A stretch of 64,000 bases of DNA. It comes from Flavobacterium sp. UBA5153. Its GTDB lineage: Bacteria > Bacteroidota > Bacteroidia > Flavobacteriales > Flavobacteriaceae. Location: assembly GCA_002413745.1 (NCBI GenBank), contig DHXP01000039.1, forward strand, positions 89,965-153,964. The letters run 5' to 3'. This document shows positions 19,518-28,285 of this stretch, piece after piece (positions within the stretch are counted from its first letter, which is position 1; the number at the start of each line of letters is the position of its first letter). The position numbers were made by a program, and so were the translations under genes. The notes below the pieces were generated by a model. The model worked only from the letters and a program-made list of their open reading frames with translations, searched no databases and was not told where the DNA came from.

Positions 19518-20177
19518 TTATATATTAAGGTATTTGTCCAAATAATCCGAGCGTTCCTTTAATGTGCTGGTATAATTATCTTCGTGATGTTCTGATACAA
19601 TTTCGTAATTATATCTTCTAAAGGATTGAATGATTTCGTTTATCGGTCCCAAACTTAATTTTAGGGTCAGTTCTACATTTTCGATATCTGCATTAGACAC
19701 AAATAAACCCAACAATTTGCCATTATTGCTTTCCACAATTTGGGTAATTTGGCTCATGGAATAATCCAACACTCTTTTTTTGACAACAATAATTCTTCCT
19801 GGCTCTTGTAAAAACGGAGTTTCATGAAAAAATTTCATGACATCTTCAATCTCATAATAGCCAACATATTTGTTGCTTTCGTCCAATACAGGAACTAAAT
19901 TGGTGTGATTTTTCGCAAATATTTCCAAGACATCCAGCCAAATCATATTAGTTCTGGCATAAAAGTTTTCGAAAGAATATCTATAATCGATTATTTTTTT
20001 ATCGCTTGCAAAAGTTTCAATATCATCGGATGCAATGCTACCAATGTAAATTTCCTCTTCTACCACCGGAAAATGCGAAAAAGTTAATTCATCAAAAAAG
20101 TCATGAACAACCGCAATACTTTCTTGGCTATCAATCGCTTTAAAATCATTGGTAATATAGTTTGTGATTTCTGTCAT
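19518..20177 (-). CDS. CBS domain protein
   Basis: Cytoplasmic protein of 219 residues with two CBS motifs over about residues 1-125 (AVVHDFFDELTFSHFPVVEEE, then NLVPVLDESNKYVGYYEIEDVMKFF). CBS pairs usually bind adenine nucleotides and regulate partner proteins. The C-terminal 80 residues look ACT-like (RIIVVKKRVLDYSMSQITQIVESNNGKLLGLFV). No catalytic domain is attached. It lies 60 nt upstream of nadK in the same direction, so a nucleotide-sensing role in NAD(P) or envelope metabolism is possible but not shown. Confidence 0.82.
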   Translation of the reverse strand: MTEITNYITNDFKAIDSQESIAVVHDFFDELTFSHFPVVEEEIYIGSIASDDIETFASDKKIIDYRYSFENFYARTNMIWLDVLEIFAKNHTNLVPVLDESNKYVGYYEIEDVMKFFHETPFLQEPGRIIVVKKRVLDYSMSQITQIVESNNGKLLGLFVSNADIENVELTLKLSLGPINEIIQSFRRYNYEIVSEHHEDNYTSTLKERSDYLDKYLNI

Positions 20178-20242
20178 AAATTAATCCAAAATATTTGATG
20201 CAAAATAATCAAAATTATGTAATAATGGCTAGTTTTACTTTG

Positions 20243-20250
20243 TATTTTTG
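20243..20250 (+). promoter_or_regulatory. Promoter -7 element for pdxJ
   Basis: TATTTTTG matches TAnnTTTG and lies 39 nt before the pdxJ ATG at 20290, in the divergent gap with the CBS gene. Confidence 0.5.
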
Positions 20251-20289
20251 CATTTCTAATCTCAATAAATATCCACAAGAATTATTCTA

Positions 20290-21003
20290 ATGACAAAGTT
20301 AAGCGTAAATATTAACAAAATAGCCACTTTGCGAAATGCTCGTGGAGGAAATGTTCCCGATTTGTTAAAAGTGGCAACCGATATTCAAAAATTTGGCGCC
20401 CAAGGAATCACCATTCATCCACGTCCGGATGAGCGCCATATTCGTTATCAGGATGCCCGTGATTTGAAATCGATAGTTTACACCGAGTATAATATCGAAG
20501 GCAATCCCGAGAAAACTTTTATAGATCTTGTTCTCGAAATAAAACCGACGCAAGTGACTTTAGTTCCCGATGCCATTGATGCCATAACCTCGAATGCGGG
20601 TTGGAATACCATAAAGCACAGGGCTTCCCTGACAGAAATTGTTCAGGAATTTCAACGCAACGGCATTAGAACTTCTATTTTTGTCGACCCAGTTCCCGAA
20701 ATGATTGAGGGAGCAAAAATGATTGGAACCGATAGAATTGAATTGTATACCGAAGCTTTTGCGCACGAATATAGCGTTGGGAACAAAAAAGGAATTGACC
20801 CTTATGTAAAATCGTCTATTTTAGCCAATGAACTTGGATTGGGAATCAATGCGGGTCACGATTTGAGTCTGGACAACATCCAGTTTTTCAAGCAAAATAT
20901 CCCGGGATTACTGGAAGTTTCCATAGGGCACGCACTCATTTCCGAGGCAATTTATCTCGGATTGGAAAATGTGATAAATATGTATTTACAAAAATTGAAA
21001 TAA
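20290..21003 (+). CDS. pdxJ: Pyridoxine 5'-phosphate synthase
   Basis: Condenses 3-amino-2-oxopropyl phosphate with 1-deoxyxylulose 5-phosphate to give pyridoxine 5'-phosphate in the DXP-dependent vitamin B6 pathway. The TIM-barrel protein is 237 residues long, as expected. Recognisable blocks are LSVNINKIATLRNARGG, the phosphate and substrate-binding ITIHPRPDERHI (about residues 37-48), ELYTEAFAHEY and GINAGHDLSLDN. In other Flavobacteriia, as far as I recall, pdxJ is often next to the alpha/beta hydrolase gene that here lies beyond the large polysaccharide gene. Confidence 0.97.
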   Translation: MTKLSVNINKIATLRNARGGNVPDLLKVATDIQKFGAQGITIHPRPDERHIRYQDARDLKSIVYTEYNIEGNPEKTFIDLVLEIKPTQVTLVPDAIDAITSNAGWNTIKHRASLTEIVQEFQRNGIRTSIFVDPVPEMIEGAKMIGTDRIELYTEAFAHEYSVGNKKGIDPYVKSSILANELGLGINAGHDLSLDNIQFFKQNIPGLLEVSIGHALISEAIYLGLENVINMYLQKLK

Positions 21004-21063
21004 TTTTTTGGATAGGGGCATAATAATTGAAGTAAGGTTTAAAAATAACAATATCAAATCTAA

Positions 21064-24000
21064 ATGAGTTCTAATCAGATTTTTCAAACAGACAATAAAA
21101 AACGTTGGTTAACCGTAAAATGGACCAGTAGGGTCATTATTTTTATTGCTGTTTTTGTTCTTTCCGTGGTGGCAATTACCATTATAAATGCTGTGAATCC
21201 TTCATTGCCACAAATTAAGGATAAAGCAAGTGTTTTTAGTAATAAACTGAATCCTAATAATAAATTTACTCTGGCATCTAAAGAAAATAAAAAATATTTT
21301 GGTTTCGAGAAATTTTTGATGAAGAAGATAGAAGAGGATTCTGTTAAAAAGCTGCGAACCAAAATAGTGAATGCCAAGACCATAAGATCAGCTTTTTATG
21401 TAACTTGGGACAAAGCCTCTCTTATGGATTTAAGACGTAACGCCGGCAAATTAAACACAATTTATCCGGAATGGTTTTTTATTGACCCAGTAACATACCG
21501 AATTCAGACTAGAATTGATACCGCGGGATTGGCCGTGATGCGAAAACATAAATTAAGTATTCAGCCTATTTTCAGTAATTTCTTGACTAGTAAAGACCCA
21601 ACTAAAAGAGGTGATTTCAGTGGGCAATTATTACATAAATTATTAACGGACGCCACCGTTAGAAAAACGATAATCGACGACATTATTAGGGTTCTTACAA
21701 AATACAAATTTCAGGGAATTAATGTCGATTTTGAAGAATTAATAGAATCAAAAAATGAGAATTTAACTAATTTCCAAAAAGAATTATATCAAAAATTACA
21801 CGAAAGAGGATTCATAGTCTCGATGGACGTTTTGCCTAATAATCAAGATTTTGATTATAAAGCATTAGGCAAAAGCAATGATTATGTAATTCTTATGGCT
21901 TATGATCAATACAGTGATGCCAATAAACCAGGGCCTATCAGTTCTCAAAAATGGATTGAAGAACAAATAGACATAATGGACGATAATATACCCGCTTCAA
22001 AAATTATTCTGGGAGTGGCGGGTTACGGAAGAGATTGGTATACTGATGGTGAGGGAAATAAATTTGTAAAAGATATAACTTTTTCTAATGCTATTGACGA
22101 TGCAAAATTATCAAAAGCAAAAATAAAATACGATAATGATACTTTTAATTTAAATTATGTTTATTCAGAAAACAACTCCCAAGAGACCTTCAATCATTCT
22201 GTTTGGTTCACTGATGCCGCCACAACTTTTAATATATTAAGATTTGCAGATGATTATAGTACCGCAGGCACAGTTTTATGGAGATTGGGCGGAGAGGATC
22301 CGAGAATTTGGCATTATTATGGGCGTGATTTAAGTGCTCAATCATTACGGAAATATCCTTTCAATTTTTCGTCGCTCAGTTCAATTCCTTACGACCCAAA
22401 CGTAAAACCTACACACGTCGGTGAAGGAGAATTGTTAGACGTTCTTTATTCACCACAAAAAGGAAAAATAAAATTAGAAATTGATAAAAAAGAAATGCTG
22501 ATTTCTGAACAAAATTATGAGACACTTCCTTCAGGTTTCATTTATGAAAAATTTGCCGAAGATGAAACGCCAATCGGCCCGGGACACAAAATTATTCTTA
22601 CCTTCGATGATGGGCCAAATCCTGAATTTACCCCTAAAATATTGGATATTTTAGAAAAAGAAAATGTGCCCGCCACTTTCTTTGTTGTGGGTATAAATGC
22701 ACAACAAAATATTCCTTTACTTCAACGAATTTATAGAGACGGTTATGAAATAGGCAATCATACCTATACCCATAATAACGTTGCCAAAATGAGTTATGAA
22801 AGAGCTGATCTCGAGCTCAAAACCACGCGTTCTCTTATAGAATGCGTGACCGGTCGCTCTACCGTTTTGTTTCGCGCGCCATACAATGCAGATAGTGAGC
22901 CCCAGACTTATGACGAGATTGAGCCAATTGCAAGGGCTAAATTAGATAATTATATAAGTGTTGGGGAAAGTATAGATCCGAACGATTGGAATCCCAAACA
23001 TAATGCTGATATTATATTGGCAGAAACCATAAAATTAGCCAATTCCACAAATGCAAGTATTATTTTACTGCATGATTCAGGAGGGTATTCCAGACAACCA
23101 ACTGTTGACGCTTTGCCTAAAATAATAGCTTATTTTAAAAAAAGAGGCTGTAAATTCACGACTGTAGCCGATTTAATGGGTAAAACCAAAGATGATTTAA
23201 TGCCTAAAATTCAGCTTTCATGGCAAAATAGGATGAATTTTATTTTTGCGGAAGTATCCTATTGGTTAAATAAAACTATTTTCTTGCTATTCATTATTGG
23301 TATTATTCTTTCCATTTCGAGAATGGTAATTATTATGATTATTGCTTACATCAGAAAATTGTCAGAAAACGAGGAAGAGTCTCTTATTGATGATGGTGCT
23401 GTTAGAGTAAAACCTTTTGTTTCAATAATTGTTCCTGCTTATAATGAAGAGGTAAATTGTCTCAGAACGATTAAAAGTTTGCTAAATCAAGATTACCCAA
23501 ATATTGAGATTGTTTTTATTGATGACGGAAGTAAAGATGATACTTATAAAAGAGTTTATGATGAATATAAAGACAATCCTAAAATAAAAATATTTACCAA
23601 GCCAAACGGAGGTAAAGCAACGGCACTGAATTTTGGAATTGAAAAATCAAGCCATGATTTTTTAGTTTGCATCGATGCAGACACACAATTAAAATCAGAT
23701 GCGGTTTCGTTTTTAATGGATAAATTTTACGTTAGGGATGCTGAAAAGCACAAAATTTTAGACCCAAAAATTGGAGCAATTGCAGGAAATGTAAAAGTAG
23801 GAAACGAAGTCAACATGATTAGCAGATGGCAAAGTATTGAATACATTACTTCCCAGAATTTTGACCGTCGTGCTTTTGATTACTTAGAGTGTATCACGGT
23901 AGTTCCAGGCGCCATTGGTGCATTCAGGAAGGATGCGGTTTTGATTGCAGGAGGTTTTACTACTGATACTTTGGCAGAGGATTGTGATCTGACGATGCGC

Positions 24001-24537
24001 CTTCACGGCAAAGGATATTTGATACGAAATTGTACATCTGCAATTTCTTATACCGAAGTTCCCGAAACGATGAGCCAGTTTTTGAAACAAAGATTCAGAT
24101 GGAGTTTTGGAATTATTCAAAGTTTTTGGAAACATCGAAAAGCTTTATTTAGACGTAAACACAAGAATTTTGGGCTTATCGCGCTTCCTAACATATTGAT
24201 TTTCCAAATAATATTGCCATTCTTGTCTCCCTTGGCAGATTTGATTTTAATCATAAGTCTGTTATTTGCTTCAGTGGGAATAATACCTGCCAGTTTTGAC
24301 AAGATTATTTTATACTATCTAATATTTATGTTGGTGGATATTATTGGTGCGGCTGTAGCCTTTTATTTCGAAAAAGAAGACTACCGAAAACTGATTTGGT
24401 TAATTCCTCAAAAGTTAATTTATAGACAATTAATGTATTATATTTTATTGAAATCTTTCAGAAAAGCAATCAAGGGAGAATTACAAGGTTGGGGAATCCT
24501 CAACAGAACCGGAAATGTACAGGAATTGGAAAAATAA
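21064..24537 (+). CDS. Trifunctional GH18 / NodB deacetylase / GT2 synthase membrane protein
   Basis: A single 1157-residue polypeptide joining three polysaccharide activities. A membrane anchor lies at about residues 20-40. A GH18-type domain (about 105-430) has the active-site block GINVDFEE (218-225), which keeps the acidic residues, and the later MAYDQYSD. A NodB polysaccharide deacetylase domain (about 505-715) has metal ligands D515/D516 and H566/H570, then FRAPYNA and LLHDSGG. Two hydrophobic segments (about 735-775) lead to a processive GT2 domain (about 785-1030) with DDG at 820-822, DAD at 871-873, ED at 972-973 and QRFRW at 1009-1013. Further membrane segments lie at about 1035-1125. 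The topology puts the hydrolase and deacetylase outside and the synthase inside. The set resembles the functions of PgaB plus PgaC or chitin synthesis. The polymer is unknown; beta-1,4 or beta-1,6 N-acetylglucosamine is my inference. Confidence 0.9.
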   Translation: MSSNQIFQTDNKKRWLTVKWTSRVIIFIAVFVLSVVAITIINAVNPSLPQIKDKASVFSNKLNPNNKFTLASKENKKYFGFEKFLMKKIEEDSVKKLRTKIVNAKTIRSAFYVTWDKASLMDLRRNAGKLNTIYPEWFFIDPVTYRIQTRIDTAGLAVMRKHKLSIQPIFSNFLTSKDPTKRGDFSGQLLHKLLTDATVRKTIIDDIIRVLTKYKFQGINVDFEELIESKNENLTNFQKELYQKLHERGFIVSMDVLPNNQDFDYKALGKSNDYVILMAYDQYSDANKPGPISSQKWIEEQIDIMDDNIPASKIILGVAGYGRDWYTDGEGNKFVKDITFSNAIDDAKLSKAKIKYDNDTFNLNYVYSENNSQETFNHSVWFTDAATTFNILRFADDYSTAGTVLWRLGGEDPRIWHYYGRDLSAQSLRKYPFNFSSLSSIPYDPNVKPTHVGEGELLDVLYSPQKGKIKLEIDKKEMLISEQNYETLPSGFIYEKFAEDETPIGPGHKIILTFDDGPNPEFTPKILDILEKENVPATFFVVGINAQQNIPLLQRIYRDGYEIGNHTYTHNNVAKMSYERADLELKTTRSLIECVTGRSTVLFRAPYNADSEPQTYDEIEPIARAKLDNYISVGESIDPNDWNPKHNADIILAETIKLANSTNASIILLHDSGGYSRQPTVDALPKIIAYFKKRGCKFTTVADLMGKTKDDLMPKIQLSWQNRMNFIFAEVSYWLNKTIFLLFIIGIILSISRMVIIMIIAYIRKLSENEEESLIDDGAVRVKPFVSIIVPAYNEEVNCLRTIKSLLNQDYPNIEIVFIDDGSKDDTYKRVYDEYKDNPKIKIFTKPNGGKATALNFGIEKSSHDFLVCIDADTQLKSDAVSFLMDKFYVRDAEKHKILDPKIGAIAGNVKVGNEVNMISRWQSIEYITSQNFDRRAFDYLECITVVPGAIGAFRKDAVLIAGGFTTDTLAEDCDLTMRLHGKGYLIRNCTSAISYTEVPETMSQFLKQRFRWSFGIIQSFWKHRKALFRRKHKNFGLIALPNILIFQIILPFLSPLADLILIISLLFASVGIIPASFDKIILYYLIFMLVDIIGAAVAFYFEKEDYRKLIWLIPQKLIYRQLMYYILLKSFRKAIKGELQGWGILNRTGNVQELEK

Positions 24538-24550
24538 ATTGTTTTAGGAT

Positions 24551-24571
24551 AAAACCCAAAACCCAAAACTT
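24551..24571 (+). repeat. Heptamer repeat in the leader of the hydrolase gene
   Basis: Two copies of AAAACCC (24551-24557 and 24558-24564) are followed by a diverged third unit, ending 5 nt before the ATG at 24577. It belongs to the leader repeats with period 7. Confidence 0.6.
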
Positions 24572-24576
24572 AAATA

Positions 24577-25338
24577 ATGCTTTATTCAAAAATAGAAGGC
24601 TCGGGCAAACCACTCTTAATTCTCCACGGATTTCTGGGAATGTCCGACAATTGGAAAACAATGGGAACACAATTCGCAGCCAATGGGTTCGAGGTTCATT
24701 TGCTGGATTTGCGCAACCACGGCCGAAGTTTTCACTCCGATGAATTCAGTTATGAAATAATGGTTCAGGATGTATATGACTATTGCCAAGCCAATAATCT
24801 GGAAAAAGTCAACATCCTTGGGCATTCGATGGGTGGGAAAACGGCAATGCTTTTTGCTGCAACCCATCCGGAAAGGGTCGAAAAACTGATCGTTGCCGAC
24901 ATCGGGCCAAAATTCTACCCGCAACACCACCAAACCATTCTGGAAGGATTGAATGCGGTCGATTTTTCGAAAAAGCCGAGCCGAAACGAGGTCGAAGCAA
25001 TCCTGACACAATACATAACCGATTTTGGCACCAGACAATTCCTGATGAAAAGCTTGTATTGGCAAGAGCCGGGACAATTGGCTTTTAGATTCAATCTTTC
25101 GGTTTTCAACAAAAAAATGGAGGAAATAGGAAAGGCGCTTCCCGAGAATGCCGTTTTCAATAAACCAACGCTTTTCATCCGTGGCGGAAATTCGAATTAT
25201 ATTCTGGATGCGGATTTTCAAAACATCCAGCAACATTTTCCAGATTCCAGAATAGAAACCATTCCCAATGCGGGGCATTGGCTCCACGCTGAAAACCCTA
25301 AACTTTTTTATGAAATAACGAGTTCTTTTTTAGGATAA
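24577..25338 (+). CDS. Alpha/beta hydrolase (YbfF-type esterase)
   Basis: Cytoplasmic serine hydrolase of 253 residues. The oxyanion block LHGFLGMSDNW is at about residues 16-26, the nucleophile S84 lies in GHSMGGKT, and the catalytic His is in AGHWLHAENP near residue 228. The form resembles E. coli YbfF acyl-CoA or ester hydrolases, but the substrate cannot be read from sequence. It lies 39 nt downstream of the GH18/NodB/GT2 gene and is probably co-transcribed; the linkage with pdxJ two genes upstream is probably the older one. Confidence 0.9.
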   Translation: MLYSKIEGSGKPLLILHGFLGMSDNWKTMGTQFAANGFEVHLLDLRNHGRSFHSDEFSYEIMVQDVYDYCQANNLEKVNILGHSMGGKTAMLFAATHPERVEKLIVADIGPKFYPQHHQTILEGLNAVDFSKKPSRNEVEAILTQYITDFGTRQFLMKSLYWQEPGQLAFRFNLSVFNKKMEEIGKALPENAVFNKPTLFIRGGNSNYILDADFQNIQQHFPDSRIETIPNAGHWLHAENPKLFYEITSSFLG

Positions 25339-25433
25339 CCCCGATTTTTTTAAAAACAAGAATGCAAACGGTCATCGCCAAATCCTTTTGGTGATTTGTA
25401 GTAAATTTTACATATATTTGATAATAAATAAAC

Positions 25434-25503
25434 ACTGACGTTTATCAGACAAAGCGACCCAATTTAGGGGTGATAAGTCTGACATCGTCAGTAGTATATA
25501 CTA
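25434..25503. repeat. Imperfect inverted repeat plus 12-bp palindrome before an accessory pair
   Basis: ACTGACG (25434-25440) pairs with CGTCAGT (25486-25492), and inner bases TCAGAC and GTCTGA extend the stem with one offset. It is followed by the perfect palindrome TAGTATATACTA (25492-25503). It lies between the core hydrolase gene and the accessory DUF4238 gene, so it may mark the left edge of an inserted segment or be regulatory. The rest of the gap 25339-25607 shows nothing else apart from the promoter element at 25574. Confidence 0.5.
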
Positions 25504-25573
25504 GTTGTGCCTCATTGTAAAACAGCTCACGTTTAATTGAAGCGCATTTTTATAGAAACAGAAGACAAAAAAT

Positions 25574-25581
25574 TAACTTTG
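25574..25581 (+). promoter_or_regulatory. Promoter -7 element for the DUF4238 gene
   Basis: TAACTTTG matches TAnnTTTG and lies 26 nt before the ATG at 25608. Confidence 0.5.
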
Positions 25582-25607
25582 CAAGGCATATATTTGGTAA
25601 TAAATAA

Positions 25608-26465
25608 ATGAATAATAAACATCCTAAAATACAAAAACAGCACAGACTATCTCAGGTTTACCTGAAAAAATTTGGTTATTTGCAAGACGATGTTTGGATG
25701 ATTTCCGTGATTAAATTAGGCAGTAAAATAACCGAAAATGTAAAAATTTTAGAATTCACTACCGAAGAAAATATATTTGATTTACCCTTTGGAAACATTG
25801 AGGAAAAACGCCTTTTTGAAACACTTAGCGGAAAAATTGAAAATCAATACAACAAACTCATAAATAATATTGAAAATCAAAACCGTCTTATCCCAAAAGA
25901 CAAAGATCTATTAAACCATTTTGTTCCAAATCTTCTATGTAGAACAACGCATTTTAGACGATTTATAAATTCACTTATTGAGAATCAAGAATCAAGAAAA
26001 TATTTATTTGATGAAATTACAATGTTTAAAGGTGCTGATTCCCGAATTGACATTGAAGTATTAATTGACATATCTCCACCAGAAACTCGCGTAAATCTAA
26101 TAACTGGAATACTTATGAATCATTTAGTTTACGTGTTTAGGCATCTTAAAAAAATCATTTTAAAAAGTCCAGCAGATTATGGGTGGTTGACATCAGATAA
26201 TCCAGTTTATATTGATTTACAAAATGATAACGGATGGTTAATACCAATTGAAGCGGAAATTTATTTCCCGTTATCAAAAAAATACTGTCTTTTCTTATTT
26301 AATGAAAATTCAAAATTAAACTCTAATCCATTGCGAAAGTTGAAAACAGATATTGTAAATACAATTGATTTTAACACATTTGACACAGTAGCTCCTAAAA
26401 TTGCTCGAAATTTAGATAAATATTTAATTTTTAGTGAAAGATATGAACCCTCTCCTATTTTCTGA
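25608..26465 (+). CDS. DUF4238 family protein
   Basis: Predicted cytoplasmic protein of 285 residues. The N-terminal pattern QKQHRLSQVYLKKFG corresponds to the DUF4238 opening (QHYVPQxYLxxF-like), and the later block WLTSDNPVYIDL matches its SDNPV signature. The family is scattered among bacteria, often in accessory regions; its function is unknown. There is no membrane segment. The downstream protease gene starts 27 nt after it in the same direction. Strongly AT-biased codon use, compared with pdxJ or clpP, supports an acquired origin. Confidence 0.75.
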   Translation: MNNKHPKIQKQHRLSQVYLKKFGYLQDDVWMISVIKLGSKITENVKILEFTTEENIFDLPFGNIEEKRLFETLSGKIENQYNKLINNIENQNRLIPKDKDLLNHFVPNLLCRTTHFRRFINSLIENQESRKYLFDEITMFKGADSRIDIEVLIDISPPETRVNLITGILMNHLVYVFRHLKKIILKSPADYGWLTSDNPVYIDLQNDNGWLIPIEAEIYFPLSKKYCLFLFNENSKLNSNPLRKLKTDIVNTIDFNTFDTVAPKIARNLDKYLIFSERYEPSPIF

Positions 26466-26492
26466 AAAAATGAAATCAAAAAAGAAAAAACT

Positions 26493-27968
26493 ATGAAAAA
26501 AATAGCCTTATACTTATTTATTTTTCTTCCAGTTGTAAATGTACTTTCTCAAACAACTATACAATTAGAAAGAAAAAATGGTGCTTATATAGTTCCTTGT
26601 AAAGTTAATGGTGTTCCTATGAATTTCATTTTTGACACAGGTGCAACTGATGTAACAATTTCGTTAACAGAAGCCGAATTCCTTTTTAAGCAAGGACTAT
26701 TAAAAGAAAATGACATAAAACAATCTATAAAATATCAAACTGCTAGTGGTGAATTGAGAAAAGGAACAAAAATCAATTTAAGAGAAATTGAAATATCAGG
26801 ACTAACGTTGCATAATGTTAGTACTACAATTGTACACGAACAAAATGCCCCCCTATTATTAGGTATGTCTGCTTTAAATCAACTTGGAAAAATTGAAATT
26901 GAGAATGGAAAACTAATCATAAATAGCTTTTTTAAGAACGAAGTTGATATAGAAAATATCGAAGAAGAAACTAAAAAAACGATAGACTGGATTAATAATA
27001 AATTAATAAAACATCAATATGAAAATGACGGCACAAGACAGGTACAATCTTTTAAAGATGTAAAAGAAATTAACGGTATATATTGTTTAACAGGAATACG
27101 TATTCAAGAAACAACAAAACCGTGGGGGTTTAGTCAAGCTTTTATAATTCCGTTACTTAAAATAAACAATGTGTCTTTTGAAGAAAAGCAATATAATTAT
27201 TGGTTAACAATAAAAATGAAAAATGCTGAAGAAGCAATTGCAATAACTAATGACGGTGAAAATTGGAATAAAAAAGATGTAATCGATTTTATATTAAACA
27301 AATCTATTGACGATGAAGATTTAAGACCTTTAATTTTGTCTGCTATTGAACATCTGGTCAAATTATATTCAAATAAACAGGTTACTACTAACCAAAAAGT
27401 TGTAAAATATGAAGTTGAAGGTGGCTATGTGGAACACATTGGTGAAATGCTTAAAGATGGTTGGATTAAAAATTCTTATGATGAGCAAAATAGACTAGTA
27501 GCTAAGCAAGAAACATACACAGATACTAATGATAAAGTCAAAGAGTTAAAAACTAAAACCACAATCTATAATCCTAGTACAGGCATAATCAAACATATAG
27601 ACACCACTCCTATGATGTTTAAAAATCAATATATTGGCGAGTATAAATCATACTATGACAATGGGAACTTAAACGCAAAAGGGCAATTTTACGACTTTTT
27701 TAAAAATGGATACAAAGTGTATTTTGGAGGGATTAAAATTGGTACTTGGAAATGGTATTTGGAAAATGGAGAAACTGATGGCGAGGAAAATTACAAGGTA
27801 AATATTGAATACTGGGAAAATGGAACACTAAAAGTAATATACGGTTTATACTCTGATACAACTAATACTTGGATAAAACACGGGGCATATTATGAGTTTA
27901 ATAAAAATGACTCCGTACCAAAAGTAATGAGAGAATATAAATATGGAGTATTAATAAATCAAAAATAA
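26493..27968 (+). CDS. Exported retropepsin-like aspartic protease with MORN-like tail
   Basis: Secreted or periplasmic protein of 491 residues; the signal peptide ends around VNVLSQ. Residues 25-145 form a retroviral-type aspartic protease half: the catalytic motif FDTGATD has D48, and the matching LLLGMSAL lies at about residue 124. Proteases of this kind act as homodimers. The middle part (150-330) is unassigned. The C-terminal part (about 370-490) holds MORN-like units (YYDNGNLNAKGQFY, WYLENGETDGEENY, YWENGTLKVIYG) of the kind often found in surface or toxin-related proteins. It probably forms an accessory unit with the upstream DUF4238 gene. The substrate is unknown. Confidence 0.8.
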   Translation: MKKIALYLFIFLPVVNVLSQTTIQLERKNGAYIVPCKVNGVPMNFIFDTGATDVTISLTEAEFLFKQGLLKENDIKQSIKYQTASGELRKGTKINLREIEISGLTLHNVSTTIVHEQNAPLLLGMSALNQLGKIEIENGKLIINSFFKNEVDIENIEEETKKTIDWINNKLIKHQYENDGTRQVQSFKDVKEINGIYCLTGIRIQETTKPWGFSQAFIIPLLKINNVSFEEKQYNYWLTIKMKNAEEAIAITNDGENWNKKDVIDFILNKSIDDEDLRPLILSAIEHLVKLYSNKQVTTNQKVVKYEVEGGYVEHIGEMLKDGWIKNSYDEQNRLVAKQETYTDTNDKVKELKTKTTIYNPSTGIIKHIDTTPMMFKNQYIGEYKSYYDNGNLNAKGQFYDFFKNGYKVYFGGIKIGTWKWYLENGETDGEENYKVNIEYWENGTLKVIYGLYSDTTNTWIKHGAYYEFNKNDSVPKVMREYKYGVLINQK

Positions 27969-28058
27969 AGAGATAATTACAGTTATAAACATTTGACAAA
28001 TAAATTTTTAAACACAAAATTGTTTTCCAAAAAGACTGGATTAACGAGTGAACAAAAA

Positions 28059-28196
28059 CAACGAAGGCACAACAGCAGTTTGGCAATATGGCAGGTTTAG
28101 GCTTAATTTAAAGATGGTTTTGTAATTGGGAAATTAGTATCTAACCGAAAGTTTAGGCTTCCTTAATCCGCCACATCGCCAAGCTGCGGGACGTTG
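28059..28196. repeat. attC-like imperfect stem-loop element (138 nt)
   Basis: Outer ends CAACG (28059-28063) and CGTTG (28192-28196) are complementary. Inside, arms at 28075-28101 and 28161-28187 match as inverted repeats at 21 of 27 positions (GCAGTTTGGC against its diverged partner), around an unpaired centre of about 60 nt. GTTTAGGCTT occurs twice as a direct repeat (28095 and 28151). Size, layout and a right-hand GTTGAGT, which fits the integron core GTTRRRY, recall an attC recombination site; the left-hand core fits poorly. No integron integrase is in the window. The rest of the gap 27969-28285 holds only the holin promoter. Confidence 0.5.
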
Positions 28197-28254
28197 AGTT
28201 TTTTGTTATTTCAGCCCCAATCAAATAGTCCGGAAAAAAACAAATCAATTTTAG

Positions 28255-28262
28255 TATCTTTG
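28255..28262 (+). promoter_or_regulatory. Promoter -7 element for the holin-like gene
   Basis: TATCTTTG matches TAnnTTTG and lies 23 nt before the ATG at 28286. Confidence 0.55.
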
Positions 28263-28285
28263 AATTCAACAGAAAATCAATAGTT

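Noticed and set aside
24616-25287. 223-codon minus-strand frame inside the alpha/beta hydrolase gene
   Set aside because: The forward frame has a full catalytic serine and histidine with family motifs; the reverse has none.
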